Source: an uncultured Eubacteriales bacterium (GTDB lineage Bacteria; Bacillota; Clostridia; Christensenellales; UBA1242). From it: DNA of 64,000 bases. Below, piece after piece: positions 8,055-16,494 of this stretch. Each line of letters opens with the position of its first letter. Position 1 is the stretch's first letter. The stretch spans positions 1 through 64,000 of the forward strand of contig CAQIDI010000003.1 of the NCBI GenBank assembly GCA_948806215.1. The letters run 5' to 3'. A model generated the notes under the pieces. The model did not search any database and was not told where the DNA came from. It was given only the letters and a program-made list of their open reading frames with translations. A program made the position numbers and the translations under genes.

Positions 8055-11000
8055 CTAATAATTCTTTTATAGTTTTTATTTTTTTTGCTTCATTATAGCT
8101 GTTTCCAAGATTTTGGCTAAAACCACATAAGCCTATATATGGGCAGTAGTCGCAAGTTAAACTGTTATTAGTTATTAGTGGCTTTGGCTCGATATTCCCA
8201 TTTTCAAGTTCAACAACCGCTTTTGCAATTAAACTTGAAACATAGTTAAAAATTTGTTCAAACTCGGTTTCACTAACCCTTAACCCACCTTTAAGGTTTC
8301 CTGCCTTATCGGTTTTAACATTAATAACCGAACTTGATTTATTTGGTTCGCTTAAACCACTATCCATATTAATAATGGTTTTTAAACTATCTTTAACAAC
8401 ACCTGTTAATTTAAACAACTCGTTTTTATCACCTTTAATAAAATCGTTTTTTAATGGTAAATAAAACGCACCAACAGGGTTTAGTTTTAATTTTTGTTTT
8501 GCAATTCCGGCATAAACTATTAACTGAATTTTTTTGCCATACTTAATATCGCTAAAATCACTAAATTCACTTTTGCCTGTTTTATAATCTATTATTCTAA
8601 ATTCATCATCTAAAACATCAACTCTATCAATAACGCCTTTAATTTTTAAATATCCATTTCCACACTTAATGTTTGTTGTTTCTAAAAATGGCATTTCTAA
8701 ATGTTTTTTATCAATTTTAAACTTTGAAACTTTTCGTTCGTTTAATAGCGCATTATTAATACGAGTTATTTCGTTATAAAGCGACTTAATATCGTTTGCA
8801 TTTTGCGGATTAGAAATTAAATGAACATATTTATTATTTTTTAAAATCTGTTCTAAAACTTTTATTCCGTGTTCATTAATAACCTTAATTGCATCTGTTA
8901 CTAATTTTTTTTCATCTATTACAGGTAGCATTATTTTAACATATTCGTGTAAAATGTTTCCAATTTCTCTAGCATCAAATTCTGCAGATGTTTCGCTTTT
9001 TAGCTTTAATCCATAATCTATAAAATGCTTATAAGCACAACCAAAATAATCTTCAAATTGGCTTATACTTAAAAAGTCCTTATTAAAAAACAATTTATCT
9101 AAGTTATTAAGTTTTTTGGTTTCGTTAACAAAATTATTTAGGTTAATAAGTTCGCTAGCAACCCCTGTTACCTTATTGTAGCTTTCAAACAAACTTGCAA
9201 AGCTTTTATTAAATTCGCTATTGTTAGCTTCAATTTCTTTAAACTTAACCGATTGTATTAAGTTTTCTTTTAAATAAGGTAATGTAACATTATTGTAGAT
9301 AATATTATTAGAAGTTGTATCAAACTCGGTTACTTGTTGAAGCAAACTACCATTTTTAATTTCAACTTTTGGTTCAAAAAAGTCGGTTATGTTTTTAATT
9401 GCTTCGCAAGGCAAAACAGTTTCGCCTTTAGAATTTTGACAGACATAACTTATAATTAAATTATCAAAATTTAATAAAGTTTCAAAAACTTTAAATTTAT
9501 TTCGCTTATTAATAATGTTAATAGTTGGTGTTAACGAAAAATCGTTTTTTAGTGTGTTAATATCGGCATCGGAAATAATTCCTAAATCGGTTTGAATAGT
9601 TGGAAAACAACCATCCTGTGCCCCAAGCACAAAAGCATATTTTTTTCTTGGCACAAAGCTAGTTATGGCATCAGCAACAAAAACACTGTTATTAATTATT
9701 GGTGGCACAACAACTGTTGTGTTTTCAAAAAATGCTTTAATAATGTTAAAAGCGTTGCTAAATGTAACGGTATAATTGCTTAACACTTGCGTTAGTTCGC
9801 TTAAACCCTTGTTAACCTTGTTAACAACCTGATTTAATTTTCTATGCTCAATAACATTATTTGAACTAACATATTCTTGATTTTTTAAATTAATAAAATC
9901 GTTAAAACCAAAATTATTTGCAAAACCTAATAATAATTCTACAATTTGATTAAATGTTTTGGTTTGTTTTAAATTTGAATAAAAACTTTTTAATTCTTTA
10001 AGTTTATTTATAACTTCGGTGCAATTAGAATAATCTAAATACTCCACTGGTTCTAAAATTTTTGAATAATTCAAACCTGATAAATTAACTAAATTTTCGT
10101 AGTTAAATATTTGTTCACGATTTAAACTTGTGTAACTAAATAAAAAATTAAAAACATCAACTTTTAGAAAGTTATTATTAATTAGGTTAAACAAATCAAA
10201 ATAAAATCTTAAAACCAAGTTATCACTAATTTTTTCGCTTTCATCAAAAAAATAAGTTATTAAATTTTTTTCAAATTCTTGTTTTATAACCTTTTTATAA
10301 CTGCCTAAATCAGAAACAATTATTGCAAAATCGTTAAACGATAAATTATGTTTTAAACATAAATTTACTATTGCTTTTGTAATAAACTTTACTTCGTCGG
10401 CAACATTATTAAATTTATATGTAGAAATTAAATTTTCATTTTTAAATTTATTATTGGAATAACCTAATAAGTTTTTAGATAAAAACGAAAAAGTATTGTT
10501 CAATTTAAGTGAACAATATATTTTATTAACTTTTATTGCATTTATTTGAGCTAGCGATAACAAATTCAAATAAACATTGTTTAAGTAGATGTTTTTATTA
10601 TTAATGCCATCAATATAACTAACTGCGGTTGCAACATTACAACTAAGCCCAAGTTTGCTTAGTTTTGCAATAACACTATACATTTGCGGAGTAAAATCAT
10701 CAAATCCTAAAAAATAAAAATGGGTGTTTTCACAATCGGATTTATCTATTATTTTAGTAAGTAAATCTAGTTTGTTAAAACTATCGGTCCACTCCTCACC
10801 CAAAAATTTTTCGTAGTTTTCGTAAACCAATTTAATATCTTCAAGTTTTAAATTCAAACTTTTATTCTGCGTTGTTAAACTTAGTTTATTAGTTGTTACT
10901 CCGCAACTTTTAAACATTGCAATGGTATCAAACAATGTGCTTGCAAAACCATTAAACTTTAGTGCCTTTTTAAAAGTTTTAAACTCCGATTCGTGTTCGT

Positions 11001-11286
11001 TTAATATTTTTTTAATAATAGCAACCCCAAGTGGTTTAGATAACACCTTAAAGTTAACATTATGTTTAGAAATAATCTGATTTGTGTAACGAGTTAGGGT
11101 TGCAACAGAAACATCAAAAAAACAGTTATCCTTTAACATTTCAAACATTTTTAATTCGGTTTGTTGGTTTCTTCTGTCAGGCGTAAAAATAATATGGTTA
11201 ATTCCTTCACCACGATTTTTACTTAAACTATTAAAAATTTCTTCTTCGCAACCACTAATTGTTTGCGAATAAAAAATGTTTAGCAT
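8047..11286 (-). CDS. addB: ATP-dependent nuclease subunit B
   Basis: The 1,079-residue protein is the AddB partner of AddA. The C-terminus has the RecB-type nuclease motif (GVIDRVDV, then IIDYKTGKS, with IQLIVY after it). It also has the iron-sulfur cysteines of the family: one in FGCAYKHFIDYGL near residue 757, and three in TCDYCPYIGLCGF near the end. The length is close to the usual 1,150 residues. The first 20 residues align with the family start but lack the P-loop: where other AddB proteins have GRxGSGKT, this one reads YSQTISGCEEE. AddA therefore probably supplies all the ATP hydrolysis. The ribosome binding site is weak. A small gene of unknown function lies 61 bases upstream on the same strand. 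Confidence 0.93.
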   Translation of the reverse strand: MLNIFYSQTISGCEEEIFNSLSKNRGEGINHIIFTPDRRNQQTELKMFEMLKDNCFFDVSVATLTRYTNQIISKHNVNFKVLSKPLGVAIIKKILNEHESEFKTFKKALKFNGFASTLFDTIAMFKSCGVTTNKLSLTTQNKSLNLKLEDIKLVYENYEKFLGEEWTDSFNKLDLLTKIIDKSDCENTHFYFLGFDDFTPQMYSVIAKLSKLGLSCNVATAVSYIDGINNKNIYLNNVYLNLLSLAQINAIKVNKIYCSLKLNNTFSFLSKNLLGYSNNKFKNENLISTYKFNNVADEVKFITKAIVNLCLKHNLSFNDFAIIVSDLGSYKKVIKQEFEKNLITYFFDESEKISDNLVLRFYFDLFNLINNNFLKVDVFNFLFSYTSLNREQIFNYENLVNLSGLNYSKILEPVEYLDYSNCTEVINKLKELKSFYSNLKQTKTFNQIVELLLGFANNFGFNDFINLKNQEYVSSNNVIEHRKLNQVVNKVNKGLSELTQVLSNYTVTFSNAFNIIKAFFENTTVVVPPIINNSVFVADAITSFVPRKKYAFVLGAQDGCFPTIQTDLGIISDADINTLKNDFSLTPTINIINKRNKFKVFETLLNFDNLIISYVCQNSKGETVLPCEAIKNITDFFEPKVEIKNGSLLQQVTEFDTTSNNIIYNNVTLPYLKENLIQSVKFKEIEANNSEFNKSFASLFESYNKVTGVASELINLNNFVNETKKLNNLDKLFFNKDFLSISQFEDYFGCAYKHFIDYGLKLKSETSAEFDAREIGNILHEYVKIMLPVIDEKKLVTDAIKVINEHGIKVLEQILKNNKYVHLISNPQNANDIKSLYNEITRINNALLNERKVSKFKIDKKHLEMPFLETTNIKCGNGYLKIKGVIDRVDVLDDEFRIIDYKTGKSEFSDFSDIKYGKKIQLIVYAGIAKQKLKLNPVGAFYLPLKNDFIKGDKNELFKLTGVVKDSLKTIINMDSGLSEPNKSSSVINVKTDKAGNLKGGLRVSETEFEQIFNYVSSLIAKAVVELENGNIEPKPLITNNSLTCDYCPYIGLCGFSQNLGNSYNEAKKIKTIKELLDE

Positions 11287-11347
11287 ACTTAACCACTTAA
11301 ATTAATATTTTCAATTTAATTATATCAAATATGCTATTGTTAACCAA

Positions 11348-11647
11348 TTAAATTTTGTTTTTCTTTAGGTTTTTAAGTTCGGTTTCAAGCCTAATTAATT
11401 TTTGCGATTTTATGCTAATTTCTTTGTTATAGTTGTTAATTTTTGACCTATAAAAATTTTCTGCTCGCTCACTTGCCATATTTTTAACAAGGTTCATAAG
11501 CCCAACAAATAAGTTAATAACATCTTCATCGCTAAGCCCACCATACTTTTTTGTAAATTTTAAAACTTTTGCACTAGGCATAAACTTAAAAACTTGTTTT
11601 TTTATTTTTACACTATTAAACTTAAACTTTAATTTTAACTTTTTCAT
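11348..11647 (-). CDS. Small basic protein with C-terminal coiled coil, unknown
   Basis: A 99-residue frame begins with an unusually Lys/Phe-rich stretch (MKKLKLKFKFNSVKIKKQVF) and ends with a heptad-like helix (KSQKLIRLETELKNLKKN). The middle part, GGLSDEDVINLFVGLMNLVKN, looks like an ordinary folded helix pair, which supports a real gene. There is no obvious Shine-Dalgarno before the ATG. It lies upstream of addB on the same strand and may be co-transcribed with it. I do not recognise a family, and the start is uncertain. Confidence 0.5.
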   Translation of the reverse strand: MKKLKLKFKFNSVKIKKQVFKFMPSAKVLKFTKKYGGLSDEDVINLFVGLMNLVKNMASERAENFYRSKINNYNKEISIKSQKLIRLETELKNLKKNKI

Positions 11648-11751
11648 ATTTTAATTTTTTCCAATTAATAAAATATTTTACAAATTAAAGTTGTATTATT
11701 TTGTAGAATTTTCGCATATATTGTTTTAACTAATAAATTATAAGGTGATGT

Positions 11752-12714
11752 ATGAAACAATATAACCTACACTTTTTATCAAAAGTTGCTTGCTCAATTT
11801 TTATTAACGGAAACAATGTTGGAGTTATAGATAACGATAAAACTTTTTTTATAGATATAATATCGTATAACGATAGTTTGATTGTGGCAGCCGACCCATT
11901 AAACCAAAACACAAACTACATTTCAAATTGTTTTAGGCTTTCTAAACTGGATAATAATCTTTTTGCCAGCTCTAAATTTGTTACCGTTGTGCCCTATCCC
12001 GAAAGCAATTACGATATTATTTTAGATTTTGCCAAAGAAAACAATTCTAGCCCACTACTTAATGTTTATAACCAAAATTTAAATGGTTATAATGTTATGG
12101 TTACAAATTCGAATAATTCAATAATATCAATTTTTAAAGGAACAGAAAATTTATTTTCTACAAAAACAGAACTGCTTAGTAACATTTCGTGCGAATATAA
12201 AAATGGACTACTAAACTTTAATGCAAACACTCAAGAAAACGAATTTCTGTTGGTGTTTGACACAACAAATAACACAAGTTTAATTTGTGATAGTTTTTTA
12301 AAGGTTGAAAAATTTGAAACCGAAATTAAAACTCTTAAACCTTTAAACGACTTTTTTAAGCACGGCATTGTTAAAACACTAAATCTTGAAACAAAGCAAT
12401 TTTCAAACTACACTGTTTTTATTAACAACACAAACTTTAATATTACTAACACATTAATACCTTATGCTTTTTTAGAATGCGTTAAAGCTTGCGATTACTC
12501 TAAAGCAAAATCTTATTTAGATAATTCACTTGGTAACATTACAAATTCTAAATTAGAAACCTATTTTAACGAAATAAAAAACATATATTATAACTGCTAC
12601 TTTTTTGAACCAAATCAAACAAACTGTACAATAGAAACTTCAACTGGTTATAAAAACTATACTTTCACTTTACTTAAAGATAAAATATGCGAAATTGAAG
12701 AAAATGCAATTTAA
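11752..12714 (+). CDS. Hypothetical protein, 320 residues
   Basis: A complete frame with a good ribosome binding site (AAGGTGATGT directly before ATG). The protein is rich in Asn, Phe and Thr. It has no signal peptide or membrane segment and appears mostly beta in its first 190 residues, including a repeated 'vfdttnn/vmvtnsnn' flavour. A short helical part follows (about residues 245-285: AFLECVKACDYSKAKSYLDN). Four Cys residues are scattered without a metal motif. I do not recognise it. It is divergent from the addAB unit and sits upstream of the metallopeptidase pair, but the 68-base gap with its own AT-rich promoter-like sequence argues against strict co-transcription. Confidence 0.65.
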   Translation: MKQYNLHFLSKVACSIFINGNNVGVIDNDKTFFIDIISYNDSLIVAADPLNQNTNYISNCFRLSKLDNNLFASSKFVTVVPYPESNYDIILDFAKENNSSPLLNVYNQNLNGYNVMVTNSNNSIISIFKGTENLFSTKTELLSNISCEYKNGLLNFNANTQENEFLLVFDTTNNTSLICDSFLKVEKFETEIKTLKPLNDFFKHGIVKTLNLETKQFSNYTVFINNTNFNITNTLIPYAFLECVKACDYSKAKSYLDNSLGNITNSKLETYFNEIKNIYYNCYFFEPNQTNCTIETSTGYKNYTFTLLKDKICEIEENAI

Positions 12715-12782
12715 TTATATTCTATTGTTTTTAATTATAAATTATCATATAATAATAGTATATAATTAAAAAGGATGAACTA

Positions 12783-13505
12783 ATGGATACAAATGTAAAA
12801 ATTATTCTTATTGTGGTTGCAGTTTTTGTGCTACTTTTAGCTATAGTTCTATCTAGCAGATCTCGCATTAAACGAATTTACCGAAAATATTTGCACGTTG
12901 GTAACAAAAACGATTTAACAGGCAGCCAGTTTGCTTCGCTAGCAATAAGAAATTTAAAATTAGAAAATGTTAGCCTTGGTGTTACCGATGGAGAATTAGT
13001 TGATGCTTATTCCCCAAAACGCCGTATGCTAATTATGAGCCGTGCAGTTTGTGACACAGCAAGCCTTGCTTCTATCACAATTGTGGCTCACGAACTTGGA
13101 CACGCTGTTCAGCACAAACGCAACAGCCCACTATTTTTTATGTGTATGTTATTTGGAAAACTAACAAAATTTTTAAATCACTTTATTATTCCACTAATTA
13201 TTGCTAGCATTGTTTTGCTTATTGTTAAAGCACCAGATTTAACTATTGGGCTAACAATTTTATATGTTGCCCTTGGCATTTTTGGATTTAATATTTTAAC
13301 AAAGATATTAAACATACCATTAGAATACGATGCAAGCCACAAAGCTTTAAAGTATTTAAAAGAATTTAATTTTGTATCAAATAGCGATTATGGTAAAGCA
13401 AAAAAACTATTGGGAGTTGCTGCTCAAACCTATATTGCTTCGCTATTTGATGGCGTTATTATTTTTGGTAGAAGATTAGGAAATTTATTTTATAAAAAAC
13501 ACTAG
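12783..13505 (+). CDS. YugP-like zinc metallopeptidase (first of a tandem pair)
   Basis: The 240-residue membrane protein carries the zinc-binding motif VAHELGHAVQH (residues 101-111) of the YugP/Zn_peptidase_2 family. The probable third ligand lies in LEYDASHKALKYL near residue 183. Hydrophobic helices lie at the N-terminus (about 6-24) and on both sides of residues 120-170. The HExxH and EYDAS pair is characteristic of the family, whose substrates are largely unknown. An AAGGATG ribosome binding site precedes ATG. The gene is followed after only 9 bases by a paralogue with the same layout, so the two are a duplicated operon pair. Confidence 0.85.
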   Translation: MDTNVKIILIVVAVFVLLLAIVLSSRSRIKRIYRKYLHVGNKNDLTGSQFASLAIRNLKLENVSLGVTDGELVDAYSPKRRMLIMSRAVCDTASLASITIVAHELGHAVQHKRNSPLFFMCMLFGKLTKFLNHFIIPLIIASIVLLIVKAPDLTIGLTILYVALGIFGFNILTKILNIPLEYDASHKALKYLKEFNFVSNSDYGKAKKLLGVAAQTYIASLFDGVIIFGRRLGNLFYKKH

Positions 13506-13514
13506 GAGATTAAA

Positions 13515-14237
13515 ATGTACTGGGATTATTATTTAATGGGTATTATTTTGTTACCCGCAATTATACTTGCTATTTATGCTCAAGCAAAAGTTAGTAGTAC
13601 ATATGCTAAATATTCTAAAGTGCTTTCAAAAAATGGAATGACAGGTGCTCAGGTTGCCAGACTGCTTTTAGATTGTGCGGATTTAAAAAATATTAAAATA
13701 ACTCAAATTGGTGGTAACCTAACCGACCACTATAACCCTAAAAAACAAATTATTGCGCTAAGTGCTTCGGTTCACGATAGCACATCGGTTGCAGCTTTGG
13801 GAGTTGCTGCTCACGAAGTTGGACACGCTATTCAAGAAAAAAATGGCTATGTGCCATATAAAATAAGAAAATTTATTATTCCTGTAACCAACTTTTTAAG
13901 TTCGATGCTTTGGCCACTAGTTGTTATTGGTTTAATATTTAACTTTGCTGCAATACCGGGTTCGATTGTTGGTGATGTGTTACTTTGGAGTGGAGTTACT
14001 GTTTTTGGACTTGCAACACTTGTAGACCTTGTTACTTTACCAGTTGAATTTAATGCAAGCAAACGTGCAATTAACACTTTATATAAAACAGAAATATTAG
14101 ATCCAAGCGAAACTGCAGGAGCAAAAAAAGTTTTAAACGCAGCAGCACTAACCTATGTTGCAGCACTTCTTAACAGCTTGCTTAACTTGCTTCGATTTGT
14201 TTTAGTGTTTTTAATGAATGCAAAAAGAGATGAATAA
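13515..14237 (+). CDS. YugP-like zinc metallopeptidase (second of a tandem pair)
   Basis: Also 240 residues, with the same order of features as its upstream neighbour: an N-terminal membrane helix, a NGMTGAQVARLLL segment, VAAHEVGHAIQE as the zinc motif and VEFNASKRAINTL as the distal ligand region. It is closer to typical Bacillus/Clostridium YugP than the first copy, for example in HYNPKKQIIALS. A TAGGAGA site precedes ATG. Both copies keep the HExxH motif, so both are probably active, perhaps with different substrates. The 3' end of the frame forms the left arm of the shared terminator. Confidence 0.88.
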   Translation: MYWDYYLMGIILLPAIILAIYAQAKVSSTYAKYSKVLSKNGMTGAQVARLLLDCADLKNIKITQIGGNLTDHYNPKKQIIALSASVHDSTSVAALGVAAHEVGHAIQEKNGYVPYKIRKFIIPVTNFLSSMLWPLVVIGLIFNFAAIPGSIVGDVLLWSGVTVFGLATLVDLVTLPVEFNASKRAINTLYKTEILDPSETAGAKKVLNAAALTYVAALLNSLLNLLRFVLVFLMNAKRDE

Positions 14238-14254
14238 AATCATCTCTTTTTTTT
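14222..14254. terminator. Bidirectional terminator between the YugP pair and the ABC-F gene
   Basis: AAAAAGAGATGA and its exact complement flank a 6-base loop, followed by a T tract; the mirror A tract serves the other strand. The stop codon of the upstream gene lies at the loop, so the stop is still transcribed. Confidence 0.85.
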
Positions 14255-15731
14255 AAATGTTTATAATTTTTGTTGCTATGTTATTAATAAATGCAATGTC
14301 GTGCTCAACAAAAATTAAAGTTATGTTTGATTCGTTAATTAAATTTTCTATTTGAATTCGTGATATAACATCAATATAGTTTAAAGGTTCGTCCCATACA
14401 TAAATATTAGCTTCTTCACATAAACTTTTGGCAATTAAAACCTTTTTCTTTTGACCTTCACTAAAATTGTTTATGCTAATATCAAACTGGCTTCGGTTAA
14501 AACCTAGCTTTGTTAACATTGTTAAAAACTTAGTTTTATCTAAATTATTGCAACTAGCAAAGTTAATAAGTGTGCCATCTAACCAATCATATTTTTGACT
14601 GATATAAGATATCTTTAATTTATTTGATTTATATAATGTTCCACTATGTTTAATAGGTTCACCTAACATTAATTTTAATATGCTAGTTTTTCCGCCACCG
14701 TTTTTGCCACAAATGGCAAGCCTATCACCTTTTTCAACATTAAAACTAATATTTTTTAATACACATTTTTCGTTATAATAAATTGATACATCTTTTAACT
14801 CTATTAAATTATTTCCGCTAAGTTTTTCACTATTAAAAAACAACTCGCTTTGCTCTTCTATGTTATTTAACAACTTCGATTTTTCTATAATGGCTTTGTT
14901 AATTCTTGATTCAATAACTTTGCTTCGTTTAGCCATTTTAGCCGCTTTATGACCAATAGCACCTTTATCGGCTTTAACTCCCGAAATTTTAGTTCCATTT
15001 TTTGTTTTTTCAACTTTATCAGACCATAACATTGCTTGCCTTGCGCTTTCGTTAAGTCTTGCAATATCTTTTTTAATTTTTTCGTTTTGCATAATTTCAA
15101 AATTATCTTGGTTAGTTTTATTATCCCACCAAGTTGTAAAATTTCCTTTTTGAATATCAATGCTTTTTTTATTAATAGAAATTATATGATCAACACAATT
15201 ATCAATAAAATTTCTATCGTGCGATACCAAAATAAAACCTTTTTGTTTATTTAGAAATTTTTTAACTGCTTCACGACTATTGCAATCTAAATGGTTAGTT
15301 GGTTCATCAATTAACAAAAAATTATTATCCTTAGAAAATAAAGTGGCCAGCAAAACCTTTGTTTGATCTCCATTTGATAAGGTGTTAAATTCCTGATAAA
15401 TACACCCATCATCTAGTTCTAATTCGTTAAGGTTTTTTATTATTTTCCATAATTCGTAATCGGGATAAACACTAGCTATAACATCCAACGTTGGCTTGTT
15501 TTTATCGCCTACTTCAAACGGAAAATAATCCACATTAACCGATTTTGTTATTTTACCACTATAAATATTTTTCCCTAAAAGCAAATTTAAAAAAGTTGTT
15601 TTTCCTCTGCCATTTCTACCAATGAGCCCAAGCTTCCAATCGGTATCAAAAATTAAATTAACATTTTCAAAAATATTCTCACTATTTCCTTCATAGGAAA
15701 AAGTTAAATTTTGTACATTTATTTGAGCCAA
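14253..15731 (-). CDS. Lsa-family ABC-F ribosome protection protein
   Basis: Start chosen at TTG 15731-15729, because AGGAGG lies 6 bases upstream; the longer frame to 15764 would read through the ribosome binding site and attenuator. The product is 492 residues with two ABC domains and no membrane part. Domain 1 has GLIGRNGRGKTT, LSNGDQTKVLL and LLIDEPTNHLD. The linker is long and basic (about residues 190-290, with SDKVEKTKNG and GHKAAKMAKRSK). Domain 2 has AICGKNGGGKTS, FSEGQKKKVLIAK and VWDEPLNYIDV. The DTDWKLGLIGRNGRGKTT start and the EPLNYIDV end are typical of Lsa/Vga-type antibiotic-resistance ABC-F proteins, which eject lincosamides, streptogramins A and pleuromutilins from ribosomes. 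Drug specificity cannot be read from sequence. An attenuation leader lies directly upstream. Confidence 0.88.
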   Translation of the reverse strand: MAQINVQNLTFSYEGNSENIFENVNLIFDTDWKLGLIGRNGRGKTTFLNLLLGKNIYSGKITKSVNVDYFPFEVGDKNKPTLDVIASVYPDYELWKIIKNLNELELDDGCIYQEFNTLSNGDQTKVLLATLFSKDNNFLLIDEPTNHLDCNSREAVKKFLNKQKGFILVSHDRNFIDNCVDHIISINKKSIDIQKGNFTTWWDNKTNQDNFEIMQNEKIKKDIARLNESARQAMLWSDKVEKTKNGTKISGVKADKGAIGHKAAKMAKRSKVIESRINKAIIEKSKLLNNIEEQSELFFNSEKLSGNNLIELKDVSIYYNEKCVLKNISFNVEKGDRLAICGKNGGGKTSILKLMLGEPIKHSGTLYKSNKLKISYISQKYDWLDGTLINFASCNNLDKTKFLTMLTKLGFNRSQFDISINNFSEGQKKKVLIAKSLCEEANIYVWDEPLNYIDVISRIQIENLINESNITLIFVEHDIAFINNIATKIINI

Positions 15732-15747
15732 AATCAACCTCCTAAAC

Positions 15748-15783
15748 AAAAAAATAAGCCACAAGGAAATTATCTTGTAGCTT
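15748..15783 (-). terminator. Attenuator hairpin immediately upstream of the ABC-F gene
   Basis: On the minus strand AAGCTACAAG pairs with CTTGTGGCTT (one G-U wobble) around an 8-base loop and is followed by seven U after one A, a good intrinsic terminator. It ends 5 bases before AGGAGG of the ABC-F gene, so termination here would prevent expression. Confidence 0.85.
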
Positions 15784-15857
15784 AAAAATATTTTTAGAAT
15801 AAAAAAATTATAAGACCATTAACTTCCTTGTTTTTGCACAACAAAAAAGAAAGTTAA
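15761..15857 (-). promoter_or_regulatory. Alternative RNA pairings (anti-antiterminator/antiterminator) in the ABC-F leader
   Basis: Element 1 (15857-15847, TTAACTTTCTT) can pair with element 2 (15829-15819, AAGGAAGTTAA). Element 2 shifted by two bases (15831-15821, ACAAGGAAGTT) can instead pair over 11 positions with 15771-15761 (AATTTCCTTGT), which covers the loop and 3' arm of the terminator. The two structures exclude each other. A further 6-base helix is possible between AGACCA at 15917-15912, next to the leader ORF start, and TGGTCT at 15818-15813. This is the arrangement expected for translation-controlled attenuation. Confidence 0.75.
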
Positions 15858-15883
15858 TTTATACTTTAAATTTTATTGTGTTA

Positions 15884-15910
15884 TTAAAATCTAATAGTAT
15901 ATAGTATCAT
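15884..15910 (-). CDS. Leader peptide MILYTIRF of the ABC-F attenuator
   Basis: An eight-codon frame, ATG through TTT, ends in two consecutive TAA stops. It has a strong ribosome binding site (AAAGGAGAG) about 7 bases before the ATG, and it starts about 20 bases after the -10 box of a consensus promoter. Its position before alternative RNA structures and a terminator is that of leader peptides which sense ribosome-stalling antibiotics. The sequence itself is not one I know. It is far too short for standard gene callers. Confidence 0.75.
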   Translation of the reverse strand: MILYTIRF

Positions 15911-15936
15911 TGGTCTCTCCTTTTACAATTTTTAGT

Positions 15937-15965
15937 ATTATAACATTATATGCTATTATGGTCAA
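15937..15965 (-). promoter_or_regulatory. Sigma-A promoter of the ABC-F leader
   Basis: On the minus strand: -35 TTGACC (15965-15960), a 17-base spacer, and -10 TATAAT (15942-15937) extended by a TG dinucleotide. Transcription should start near 15930, just before the leader ORF ribosome binding site. Confidence 0.8.
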
Positions 15966-16042
15966 TATTTAATCCATTAAATTTGTGTTAATTAAAACAT
16001 ATCGTTAAACTAAGATTAACAAAATTTTGCTAGCAAGCATAA

Positions 16043-16369
16043 TTATCGTTCTTTAATTGCAGTTGAACAATAAGCTTTGTAGGCACTTCGAGAAACAGTT
16101 ATACCATTGCTTTTGCAGTTTCCACAATCGTTAAAAACACAGTTTTTTGCATCACAATAAATATCAACTTTTTTTGCGTGTCTATATGGGTGCAACTCTG
16201 GTGCTATTTCAAACATTGTGCGTGATACATTTTGCTTTTGCTTTTCTGTTAAATTTTCGTTTTTTTCAAATGTATCACAGCTTAAATTATGTTTTATTTG
16301 AATACCCCTTGCACTGCAAGAAAATTCTTTATTATAAACGCAATCTAACTTTTTACATTTTAAATCCAT
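16043..16369 (-). CDS. DUF1540-like cysteine-rich protein
   Basis: The 108-residue protein has two Cys-rich segments: CKKLDCVYNKEFSCSARGI with a closing SCDTF (residues 4-33), and CDAKNCVFNDCGNCKSNGI with CSTA (about 71-103). This spacing (CxxxxCxxn, then C-a-i, then C-x-t-F/A) is the DUF1540 pattern common in clostridia and presumed to bind a metal, normally zinc. The linker has no recognisable motif. A TAGGAGATGG site precedes the ATG. It is a single-gene unit divergent from rplI. The cellular role is unknown. Confidence 0.75.
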   Translation of the reverse strand: MDLKCKKLDCVYNKEFSCSARGIQIKHNLSCDTFEKNENLTEKQKQNVSRTMFEIAPELHPYRHAKKVDIYCDAKNCVFNDCGNCKSNGITVSRSAYKAYCSTAIKER

Positions 16370-16440
16370 AAACCATCTCCTAAATGTAACAATAATTAGT
16401 TATAGTATTGCCAATATAATAAAATAAAACACATATTAAA

Positions 16441-16469
16441 TTGACTTTTAAAAGCATTTTATTTAAACT
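16441..16469 (+). promoter_or_regulatory. Sigma-A promoter of rplI
   Basis: TTGACT (16441-16446), a 17-base spacer and TAAACT (16464-16469). This places the start site just before the AAGGAGAA ribosome binding site and rules out a longer upstream reading frame. Confidence 0.6.
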
Positions 16470-16494
16470 TAAAATATACTATAAGGAGAATAAT

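Noticed and set aside
11752..12714. A defence-system reading of the addAB neighbourhood (ZorA-like protein, nuclease, unknown genes)
   Set aside because: addAB is a housekeeping pair, there is no ZorB, transposase or integrase, and the unknown gene shows no defence-related motif; only the topology of one protein suggests it.
15731..15764. Longer start for the ABC-F protein (upstream Met)
   Set aside because: It would translate through the attenuator and the AGGAGG site; the TTG 6 bases after AGGAGG fits both the family N-terminus and the spacing.
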